Of a stretch of 51,968 bases of DNA, positions 44,253-51,167 are shown one piece after another; the stretch's first letter is position 1, and each line of letters opens with the position of its first letter. Origin of the DNA: Candidatus Dadabacteria bacterium (GTDB taxonomy: Bacteria > Desulfobacterota_D > UBA1144 > Nemesobacterales > Nemesobacteraceae); assembly GCA_009837205.1 (NCBI GenBank), contig VXTZ01000008.1:1-51968 (forward strand), read 5' to 3'. Position numbers and translations under genes: made by a program. The notes under the pieces are model-generated. The model made no database searches, was not told the DNA's origin, and was given only the letters and a program-made list of their open reading frames with translations.

Positions 44253-44492
44253 GTTCCCGGATAACTTTCGACGGACGCAGGGTCCGGCGAAAAAGCGAGG
44301 TGCCGTATGTGCTTGGCCGATCTTGCAAGCCGACACCTAAGTGTTCGCATCAAGTTCAGCCATTTTTCCGTTTTCCCGGCACGCATCGGAGAAATTCCAA
44401 TATCCGTTCCGACCCCACTGTAGTTTGAAAGCTACTTTCATCAAACGATAAAAATGGTCTAGGAATTTAAGGAAAGAAAAAGAATGAAATTT

Positions 44493-44577
44493 GAGGTGTC
44501 ACCTAGTCACCTCTGGAGTATGCGAGGAGGGCTACTGCTCTCCTCCTACGGAACTTTTGGGGTCGAGGGTTCCCCTC
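44493..44577 (+). repeat. Three closely spaced short hairpins
   Basis: GAGGTG/CACCTC (44493-44498, 44508-44513), GAGGAG/CTCCTC (44524-44529, 44540-44545) and GAGGG/CCCTC (44565-44569, 44573-44577) lie within 85 bp of the 477-nt gap 44253-44729. No gene is seen in this gap. They might be a structured RNA or a transcription end region; no U-run follows. Confidence 0.35.
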
Positions 44578-44697
44578 AGCAGTCGCAAGCAGATTTTGCC
44601 GCATATTCTTAATAATGGAATTTACCGAATGATTAACAGGAATCAATAGAAATTATGCCAGTCCCTGTTTCCCGCTCTTAGCATAAAGAGAAAGTGA

Positions 44698-44721
44698 TCA
44701 AACCATTTTTGCAACCACACC
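44698..44721. repeat. 24-bp direct repeat, left copy
   Basis: Begins TCAAACCATTTTTGCAACC; an exact 24-bp copy lies at 47113-47136. The pair brackets the DUF1295 gene, an acyl-CoA dehydrogenase remnant and the LLM gene. Confidence 0.75.
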
Positions 44722-44729
44722 TATACAGG

Positions 44730-45626
44730 TTAGCTGAGCAGCTCAGTTCCATTGTCGTTTCGCACCTTCAGGCAGCCTATCCGCGTAAATGGCATTAGCT
44801 CTGGAACCGATTCCTGATATTCTCGATAGGTAGGATACCTCTCAAGAGAAATCGACTCTACCAACTTTGAAGTAAAAACGAAAAGCAACGTTAATATAAT
44901 GAAGCCGAGCCCGGACCAGTTCAACCACTGCCCCGTAGCCGCAACGGCGAAGAGATAGAACACCCACCACAGGCTTATATCGCAAAAATAATTCGGATGG
45001 CGGCAAAAAGCAAAAAGGCCGGTCTTGATAAATGGTTGCGTAATTTCCTCGCCTGCCGCGATCTTCTGTTTCTTAGCCTGCTGAAACGCCCACATTTGCT
45101 CATCAGCAATGGTTTCACCAACAAGGAACACCAGGAATAAAGTTACAGATACTCCATCAATCCAAGTAAGCGACGTATCGCGTCCTAACCATGCCAGATG
45201 CACTGGAGCAGTAAACAACCAAATTATGAACATCTGCCCGAACGCAATAAACAGGATATTAATCACTTGAAACCTGAGTTCGCCAACTTTTTCGCGTACG
45301 ATGCCCCATCGATAGTCTTCACCCCCTTTCCAATAACCTCCCTTGCGCGCAAAGTTGAATGTGAGACGAACTCCCCAAAGCGATACGAGAATCAATATGA
45401 GATTTAAACGCGGCACGTCAAAGTCAACACTTGCTGCAACGATAAGGCAATAGATGGTTGGACAAATTGACCACAACCGATCAACCCAAGAGTATTCGCG
45501 AGTTACCACGGACAATAGCCACACCATCGCCGCCAAGATCAGACACAGGTCAAGTGCTGTACCAAACGGTGTACCTGCGAGTGGATGGTTAAAAAAATTG
45601 ATATCCAGCATGCTTCTATTTTCCAC
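44730..45626 (-). CDS. DUF1295 / steroid 5-alpha-reductase-like membrane protein
   Basis: 298 residues with about seven hydrophobic helices. The C-terminal GLFAFCRHPNYFCDISLWW carries the RHPNY motif of the DUF1295/5-alpha-steroid reductase and ICMT-like superfamily, and ERYPTYREYQ near the end is also typical. Members reduce steroid or enone double bonds with NADPH or have unknown roles. In a locus full of sterol enzymes a steroid substrate is likely but not shown. Start GTG 45626 or ATG 45611; a GGTGGA fits neither perfectly. It is a different family from the ERG24-like protein at 21738. It lies inside the segment bounded by the 24-bp repeats. Confidence 0.85.
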   Translation of the reverse strand: MENRSMLDINFFNHPLAGTPFGTALDLCLILAAMVWLLSVVTREYSWVDRLWSICPTIYCLIVAASVDFDVPRLNLILILVSLWGVRLTFNFARKGGYWKGGEDYRWGIVREKVGELRFQVINILFIAFGQMFIIWLFTAPVHLAWLGRDTSLTWIDGVSVTLFLVFLVGETIADEQMWAFQQAKKQKIAAGEEITQPFIKTGLFAFCRHPNYFCDISLWWVFYLFAVAATGQWLNWSGLGFIILTLLFVFTSKLVESISLERYPTYREYQESVPELMPFTRIGCLKVRNDNGTELLS

Positions 45627-45843
45627 CGACTAACGTATCCGTCATACGCTCCAGCATCAATATCGCTCTGTTCAAATGTCGCAAATGAGTTTCTACAGTA
45701 CCAACTTAGAAATTTGCACGTGCATTAAGTTCGCGCCATACCGGCAAAGCTTGAACTTTCGATTAATTCATTGCTCGTAACACACTAAGCAAACCAAAGA
45801 AAGTAAACACGTATCGACTTGCCCGGTAACGGCCCTACGCCCA

Positions 45844-46005
45844 TCAATTGTTGCTTCCTGTAGGAATTTCGCTGAATGGAATCCCCTTATCGGAGCGGAG
45901 GTCCTGTGGCATTCCGAGAACACGTTCAGCCAAAATTTTGAGCATTATTTCATCTGAACCACCCGCAATGCCACTATCTTTGTAATTTGATAAAACCAGC
46001 TCTCA
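45844..46005 (-). pseudogene. Acyl-CoA dehydrogenase C-terminal remnant
   Basis: The minus strand encodes about 53 residues, including GIAGGSDEIMLKILAERVLG followed by MPQDLRSDKGIPFSEIPTG and a stop. This is the unmistakable end of a long acyl-CoA dehydrogenase (G-G-(S/T)-x-EIM-x-x-IAERVLG). An in-frame stop at 46008 closes the upstream side. The rest of the gene is absent. The other bases in 45627-46074 show no gene. Confidence 0.75.
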
Positions 46006-46074
46006 GACTATACTTTTTGTCAACTTTTTTTTACAAGTCCCATAAGTTAAAAACAACTTTAAGGAGGTATGAAT

Positions 46075-47100
46075 ATGAAATTCGGCATTGGTTATTACAG
46101 TCTTCAATCACCCTCTCACCATCCAAGACCACATAGTGAATTGTACAGCGAAATGCTGACTGAAGTGGAGATGGCAGATCAGATGGGGTTTGACTCCGTA
46201 TGGCTGACGGAGCATCACTTTCTGGACGATGGTTACTGTCCCTCAATGCTTATAGCCGCTTCGGCAATGGCCGCCAGGACTAAAAATATCCGTATAGGTA
46301 CAGGTGTGTTGCTGATACCCCTTCATGACCCGATCCGAATAGCGGAAGATGCTTCCGTTGTTGATCTCATTTCCGGCGGAAGATTTATACTGGGACTGGG
46401 GCTGGGTTACAGGAAAGAAGAGTTTGATGGATTCGGCAGGCAGTTAAAGCAGCGCAGGGGCAGGATTGAAGAAAGCCTTGAGATACTGAACAAGAGTTGG
46501 AGTGATGATCCGTTCAGTTTTGATGGAAAGTATTATCAGATAGAGAATTTGAATGTAACTCCCAAACCCGTTCAACAGCCAATACCAATATGGATCGGTG
46601 CTTTTACAGAACCCGCCATAAGGAGAGCAGCTAGGATTGGTGCTCCGCTTTACGTTCCGGCAATCGGCGTAATACCGATTATCAAATACCTTTTTGATAT
46701 GCATTCATCTTTCTTGAAGGAATATGGCAAAGACCCCGACGAAGTTGAAAAGCCACTTGTCAGAGAAGTTTATATTTCCAACAAAAAAGCCGATGATGCT
46801 TGGGAGGATATAAAAGAGCACGTCACTTATACGGCCAAGGGATATGCTTCATGGGGTTCAATGGTGGATGCTGAGGGCAACTTGCTGAGTGATCCGTCAG
46901 ATCCGATCTTGTATGACCTTGCAAGGCAGCAGTCAATTATAGGAACCCCCGAAGAATGTGTTGAGACTATCATGGAATACCGGGAAAGTTTATCTATAGA
47001 CAACCTGATATGTAGATTTAAATTCCCGGGTATTTCGCATGAAGAAGCAGTAAGGTCAATGAAATTGTTTGTGGATAAGGTGCTGCCTGAAGTAGGATAG
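46075..47100 (+). CDS. LLM-class (luciferase-like) flavin-dependent oxidoreductase
   Basis: About 341 residues with a bacterial-luciferase TIM-barrel fold: MKFGIGYYSLQ at the start, MGFDSVWLTEHHF, RIGTGVLLIPLHDPIRIAEDA and GRFILGLGLGYRKEEF are typical. It should use FMN or F420 in a monooxygenase or dehydrogenase reaction; the substrate is not evident. I use the ATG at 46075 because the perfect AAGGAGGT (46061-46068) is 6 nt away, while the ATG at 46069 abuts it. It is divergent from the acyl-CoA dehydrogenase remnant and lies between the 24-bp repeats, so it may have arrived as part of a transferred segment. Confidence 0.9.
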   Translation: MKFGIGYYSLQSPSHHPRPHSELYSEMLTEVEMADQMGFDSVWLTEHHFLDDGYCPSMLIAASAMAARTKNIRIGTGVLLIPLHDPIRIAEDASVVDLISGGRFILGLGLGYRKEEFDGFGRQLKQRRGRIEESLEILNKSWSDDPFSFDGKYYQIENLNVTPKPVQQPIPIWIGAFTEPAIRRAARIGAPLYVPAIGVIPIIKYLFDMHSSFLKEYGKDPDEVEKPLVREVYISNKKADDAWEDIKEHVTYTAKGYASWGSMVDAEGNLLSDPSDPILYDLARQQSIIGTPEECVETIMEYRESLSIDNLICRFKFPGISHEEAVRSMKLFVDKVLPEVG

Positions 47101-47112
47101 CTCGGCTATTTC

Positions 47113-47136
47113 TCAAACCATTTTTGCAACCACACC
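47113..47136. repeat. 24-bp direct repeat, right copy
   Basis: Identical to 44698-44721 and 12 nt after the LLM stop codon. Flanking bases differ after the repeat (CACAGGG here, TATACAGG on the left). Confidence 0.75.
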
Positions 47137-47152
47137 CACAGGGCGGGGTTCA

Positions 47153-47752
47153 TCAGGCCTGAATCTCGTCCGCTTTCCGAAGATGTTTCGCGTATTCGAG
47201 AATTTCCGGGAAAAACCGGTTGAAATGCTCGTTCATCTCGTCGTAGTGCGCCACGAGTTCCTGCTCGGACCCGGAAAGGGGATTTTTTCTCCTTACCCTT
47301 ATCGACATCCCCTGGAATACGACGCCGAGCCCGGAAATGCTCCGGTACTTCTCTATCCAGCCGCCCTTGATAATGGTGTTTATCCTGGCCGCTGCGGGCT
47401 CGGGGAAGATATCCGCCGCCCCGAGGATTATACCGTACGACCTGTCAAGAAAGTCCCTTAGGCTCTCATCCGAATACCTCTCCCAGTTAACGGCAAGCAG
47501 GTGGTCATAGAAGATGTCAAGAATAACCCTGCTCCAGCGCCGGCGCTCGGGACTTATAAGCCGGGCGCACTCCCTCGTTATCTCATGAGAATCCGTCCAG
47601 GCGTCAATCCTGCGGTGCATCACTATCCCGCGTCTTATGCCCGGGGAATAGCACTCCTCGGTGAGACGGCCCTTCACGAAATCGCCCAGGAAATTTCCTA
47701 TCAGGCATTCCGGGTCATCCCCGGCAAGGCGTATATGGGCAAGGTAGTTCAT
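47153..47752 (-). CDS. acpH: Acyl carrier protein phosphodiesterase family protein
   Basis: 199 residues matching the AcpH/DUF479 family, an HD-like hydrolase that removes 4'-phosphopantetheine from acyl carrier protein. Signatures: MNYLAHIRLAG, GNFLGDFVKG, GIVMHRRIDAWTDSH and ILDIFYDHLLAVNW with conserved His and Asp. It follows htpG by 9 nt in the same direction, so it may be expressed from the htpG promoter. Confidence 0.9.
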   Translation of the reverse strand: MNYLAHIRLAGDDPECLIGNFLGDFVKGRLTEECYSPGIRRGIVMHRRIDAWTDSHEITRECARLISPERRRWSRVILDIFYDHLLAVNWERYSDESLRDFLDRSYGIILGAADIFPEPAAARINTIIKGGWIEKYRSISGLGVVFQGMSIRVRRKNPLSGSEQELVAHYDEMNEHFNRFFPEILEYAKHLRKADEIQA

Positions 47753-47761
47753 CTGCGGGTA

Positions 47762-49612
47762 TCACCCGGAACTCAGCCGCTCAAGCAGCTTGTTTATTCT
47801 TCCGACCATGCTTCCGGGATTCTCCATGTACCCGGCGGCCAAAAGCGCGTTATCAAAGAGCTGCTCAACTATGATTGCGGCGAATTCTGTGTCTTTTTCC
47901 CTCATGGAAGCAAGGTTTTTTATAAGCGCGTGGTCGCCGTTTATCTCAAGGCGGACAACGGAACGCATCTCTGCGCCCGCGCTTATGTTCCTCATGATCC
48001 TTTTCATCCCCTGAGTCATGGTGGAATCGGAGTTAAACGCGGCGGCGGGACTCTCAATGAGCCTCCGGCTCATGCGCACGTCCCCGACCCTCTCGCCAAG
48101 CACTTCCTTCATCCAGCCGCAAAGCGATTTTTCCTCCTCGGAAGGACGCTCTGAAGAACTCTCCGCATCCTTATCCGCAACTCTTACGTCGACGCTGTCG
48201 GCGGAAACAATCTTTTTTTCCTTGTACTCCCCAAGAGTCGACATCACAAATTCGTCAATCGGCTCGTATATGAAAAGAACCTCGACGTCCTCTGAGCGGA
48301 AAAACTCCATGTGGGGCCCGTTCGAAAGCGTGTCTCTTGCGGAACCGAATAGGTAATAGACCTCCTCCTGTCCCTCGCGCATCCCCGAGAGGTAATCCTC
48401 AAAGGAAACCAGTTCCCCTTCCCCCTTGCGCGAGGACTCGAAGCGAAGCAGCCCCCGAAGCTGCTCTTTGTGCTCAAAATCCGAGGCCACTCCCTCCTTT
48501 ATGAAAAAACCGAACTTGCCGTAGAAATCGCCGTAGCTCTTCGGGTCGTCAGCCGAGCTCTGCTCGAGGAACTTTATGAACCTTTTAGTGATGGCGGAAT
48601 TAAGCTTCCTCACAAGGGAGCTGTCCTGCATGGTCTCTCTTGAGATGTTAAGAGGGATGTCGGCGCTGTCCACCACGCCCTTGAGGAACCTCGCCCACTC
48701 GGGAAGAAGATTGTCGGGGGAGGCGTCTATAAGAACCCGCCTTGAGTAAAGGCTCACTCCGGTGTCCATTCTCCCGAATCCCAGGCGCTCCATGTTGTCC
48801 TCCGGCACGAACAGAAGCACGTTCATGTCAATCGGGGCCTCCGAGGAGAAATGAAGCCTGTATCTCGGTTCGTCAAAGGAGTTTGTCTGGAACCTGTAGA
48901 AGCCGCCGTACTCCTGATCCGTAATCTCGCTTCTGCTGCGAAGCCAGACCGCTTCGGTGGTATTTATCTGTTCGCCGTTTAGCTTAAGGGGGAAGGGAAC
49001 AAACGCGGAGTATTTTCTGAGGATGTCCCCTATCACGTCCGGATCTGAGTACTCCTTTGCATCCTCCCTCAGAGACACGACGACCTTCGTTCCCCTTCTG
49101 TGCCCCTTTCCCTTTGTTATCTCGAACACTCCGTCCCCGCTGCTTCGCCAGACGAGGTGCTCTGAATTCTTCCTGTAGCCGCGGGTCGCTACCTCGACCG
49201 AATCGGCAACCATAAAGGAGCTGTAAAAGCCCACCCCGAACTGCCCGATCAGGTCTCCCCCTTCGGTCCCGCTTTTCTCCATCGCGTCAAGAAAGCTCCT
49301 TGAGCCCGAGCGTGCTATCGTTCCCAGGTTCTCAACAAGATCCTTTCTGCTCATTCCGATGCCGTAGTCGGTAAAGGTGATCGTATTGTCCTCGCTTGAG
49401 GTGGATATTTCGATTTCAAGCGGGAGAGCCTCGTCGTATATCTCTTTTTCGGTAAGCTGTATGTACCTCAGTTTCTCTAGCGCGTCAGAAGCGTTTGAAA
49501 CCAGTTCCCTGATGAATATCTCCTTGTCCGTATAGAGGGAATTGATCACGATATCCATCAGCCTTCGCACTTCGGCCTGGAACTCGTGCTTTTCAGTTTT
49601 CTCCTTGGTCAT
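47762..49612 (-). CDS. htpG: Molecular chaperone HtpG (Hsp90)
   Basis: 616 residues, the usual bacterial Hsp90 size. N-terminal ATPase motifs are complete: ELVSNASDALEKLRY, DYGIGMSRKDL and GQFGVGFYSSFMVAD. The middle domain has NIPLNISRETMQDSSL and the C-terminal dimerisation part ends near INKLLERLSSG. GGAGG lies 6 nt before the ATG. A short hairpin (49626-49645) sits just upstream of that ribosome site. No CIRCE element is seen. Confidence 0.97.
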   Translation of the reverse strand: MTKEKTEKHEFQAEVRRLMDIVINSLYTDKEIFIRELVSNASDALEKLRYIQLTEKEIYDEALPLEIEISTSSEDNTITFTDYGIGMSRKDLVENLGTIARSGSRSFLDAMEKSGTEGGDLIGQFGVGFYSSFMVADSVEVATRGYRKNSEHLVWRSSGDGVFEITKGKGHRRGTKVVVSLREDAKEYSDPDVIGDILRKYSAFVPFPLKLNGEQINTTEAVWLRSRSEITDQEYGGFYRFQTNSFDEPRYRLHFSSEAPIDMNVLLFVPEDNMERLGFGRMDTGVSLYSRRVLIDASPDNLLPEWARFLKGVVDSADIPLNISRETMQDSSLVRKLNSAITKRFIKFLEQSSADDPKSYGDFYGKFGFFIKEGVASDFEHKEQLRGLLRFESSRKGEGELVSFEDYLSGMREGQEEVYYLFGSARDTLSNGPHMEFFRSEDVEVLFIYEPIDEFVMSTLGEYKEKKIVSADSVDVRVADKDAESSSERPSEEEKSLCGWMKEVLGERVGDVRMSRRLIESPAAAFNSDSTMTQGMKRIMRNISAGAEMRSVVRLEINGDHALIKNLASMREKDTEFAAIIVEQLFDNALLAAGYMENPGSMVGRINKLLERLSSG

Positions 49613-49625
49613 CCGAAACCTCCAT

Positions 49626-49645
49626 CAAGCGGCAAATTCCGCTTG
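49626..49645 (-). promoter_or_regulatory. Hairpin in the htpG leader
   Basis: CAAGCGG-6 nt-CCGCTTG forms a perfect 7-bp stem that ends 2 nt before the GGAGG of htpG. It does not pair with the ribosome site itself. A role in heat regulation is possible but not shown. Confidence 0.35.
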
Positions 49646-49777
49646 GAAAAACCTTTTTCACATTAGTAAAAATAAGACTGATTGCTCCCTTGACAAGTGC
49701 ACGCGGCCCGAGAACCGTTTTTTTTATACGGCAAATGTCCCAAGACGGCTAGCTTGTTGGTGAAAGCTCAGAAGAAA

Positions 49778-49800
49778 GATACGGGGTCAGGTCTTGATAA
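49778..49800 (+). repeat. GGGGTCAGGTCTTGAT, REP/RAYT-like scar
   Basis: The string GATACGGGGTCAGGTCTTGA resembles the conserved ends that accompany REP-associated tyrosine transposases in many bacteria. No transposase is present. It may be a solitary REP-like copy between htpG and the methyltransferase. Confidence 0.3.
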
Positions 49801-49816
49801 TGTTCAGAAGACAATC

Positions 49817-50635
49817 CTACTTACGCCCTATAGCCTCCCCCCAGGCAAAAGCCGCCAGCGCTCCGGGGGTGTCTCTCCACTCATCAAGCTCCCGGCGCCA
49901 GTCATCGAACTGCTCCCGGGTGGCAAGCCCGTATTTCGTGGCCGCTTCGACAGTAGCCGGAGAGAAAAACCAAGCGCTAATAAAACCGTGAAGAAAATCA
50001 ATGTCTTCATCCGTCGAGAAAGGCTCAAACGAAACGCTCGCGCTTATATCCCGGAAACCGGCCTCGATAAACAGCCGCTTGAGCTCCCTGCCGATCTGAG
50101 GGTGGCCCCCATTGGCCTCGATAAGCTTCGCGAACGTTTCCCATCCGCCTCTCATCGAAGGCTCAAGAAACGAAGAGTCAACAAACATCTCCCGGCTTGA
50201 GATGATGCCGCCGGGCTTTAGAACCCGACGCACCTCCGCCAGAACGGCCACCGTGTCCGGGGCGTGCATGAGCACGGCGTGGCAGTGCGCGACGTCAAAC
50301 GAGTCATTCTCAAAGGGCAGATCTGTCACACAAGCGGTCTGGAATGTCGCGTTTCGGTGTCCGCCGGCCTCTGCGGCGGCCCGTGCGATCTCGATCTGGG
50401 AAGCCTCCATATCGACGCCGAAAAGCTCTCCGGGTTCAACCGCTTCTGCCAGCCCCACCGAAATCGTTCCGGGACCGCATCCGAAATCAAGAACCCGCAT
50501 GCCCGGCTCAAGGTGCGGGAGCAGGTGCGCGGCACTGCTCCCCGCGTTGCGGCGCCTGAGCAGTTTCTGAAAATCGTCGCTGTATCCCATGGTGTAGGTG
50601 GCAGTGGAAGCATCTTGGGTCTTTTTGCTGTTCAT
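49817..50635 (-). CDS. Class I SAM-dependent methyltransferase
   Basis: 272 residues. Motif I is RVLDFGCGPGTISVGLAEAV with an acidic strand-2 end (GVDMEAS), and motif II-like LPFENDSFDVAHCHAVLMHA; the UbiE/methyltransferase-11 pattern. It lacks the SMT-specific GLNxNxYQ, EAxCHAPD and PWYQP signatures, so I do not count it among the sterol methyltransferases. A Trp-rich C-terminal half (FDDWRRELDEW) is family-unspecific. Substrate unknown. Confidence 0.85.
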   Translation of the reverse strand: MNSKKTQDASTATYTMGYSDDFQKLLRRRNAGSSAAHLLPHLEPGMRVLDFGCGPGTISVGLAEAVEPGELFGVDMEASQIEIARAAAEAGGHRNATFQTACVTDLPFENDSFDVAHCHAVLMHAPDTVAVLAEVRRVLKPGGIISSREMFVDSSFLEPSMRGGWETFAKLIEANGGHPQIGRELKRLFIEAGFRDISASVSFEPFSTDEDIDFLHGFISAWFFSPATVEAATKYGLATREQFDDWRRELDEWRDTPGALAAFAWGEAIGRK

Positions 50636-50665
50636 GGATTCCTCCCGAGTGTTCTTGGCAAATCA

Positions 50666-50914
50666 TTATAGACCCCAAGCGCCGCATTTAAAAGCCCCGG
50701 GGAACCGGAATTCCCAAAAAACTTGAGCAGGGACCTCTCCGCCCTCCCCCTCCTCCAAACACTCACCGGGAATATTCCCTTTTGCTAACTGTTCTCCCGA
50801 ACCTTTTATCGCCCGTTCAGCTTTAGAGAGCGTCATACTAAAATATGGTCCGAGCCGCGATCTGGAAATATTCACTTTCTTTTTTTCGCTCTCCACACCT
50901 AATTCTTTCTCCAC
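50666..50914 (-). CDS. Hypothetical small ORF (doubtful)
   Basis: An 82-codon frame starting with GTG (MEKELGVESEKKK) and rich in Glu, Lys and Gly. No ribosome site, domain or signal seen. It fills the gap 50636-50958, which otherwise shows nothing. Probably not real, but it is the only sizeable frame here. Confidence 0.2.
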   Translation of the reverse strand: MEKELGVESEKKKVNISRSRLGPYFSMTLSKAERAIKGSGEQLAKGNIPGECLEEGEGGEVPAQVFWEFRFPGAFKCGAWGL

Positions 50915-50958
50915 AGCGTGAGATCGTCTTGCGCAAAAACCCCGGGCTTAACTGAGGC

Positions 50959-50988
50959 TTGACAGTGCGCACTCATGTTTGTTAGACT
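50959..50988 (+). promoter_or_regulatory. Sigma70-type promoter of the adhesin-like gene
   Basis: TTGACA (50959-50964, perfect -35) and TAGACT (50983-50988, four of six -10 bases) are 18 nt apart. A start near 50995 would give a leader of about 70 nt to the ATG at 51064, with the G10 tract in the ribosome-site position. Confidence 0.5.
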
Positions 50989-51043
50989 AACTGTACATAC
51001 CTAGACCGACCGGATGTTCCTAATACGGGAAGTCTGTAATCAA

Positions 51044-51124
51044 GGGGGGGGGGAAGTGCTTCCATGAAAGATTCAGCCCATAGAAACAAACCGACTCAAC
51101 TGGAGTTTAGTTCTACCCCCCCCC
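51044..51124 (+). repeat. G10 and C9 homopolymer tracts (putative phase-variation switch)
   Basis: A run of 10 G (51044-51053) lies 10 nt before an ATG at 51064. A run of 9 C (51116-51124) lies 49 nt into the frame from that ATG. With 9 C the frame meets TAG at 51136 after 24 codons. With 10 C it continues without stops into the signal peptide and body of the protein that follows. These are the only such runs noticed in the window. Confidence 0.65.
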
Positions 51125-51167
51125 ATTTTATTCCTTAGTTCATAATCAGAGAACACTCGTTTCCCTT

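Noticed and set aside
46075-47100. True bacterial luciferase
   Set aside because: No LuxB or other lux genes; LLM proteins are a wide family of flavin enzymes.
44698-47136. An integrative element with att sites
   Set aside because: The 24-bp repeats are not at a tRNA and there is no integrase or phage gene between them; kept only as a repeat-bounded segment.
49817-50635. A third sterol methyltransferase
   Set aside because: It has a general SAM motif but none of the SMT-specific signatures.
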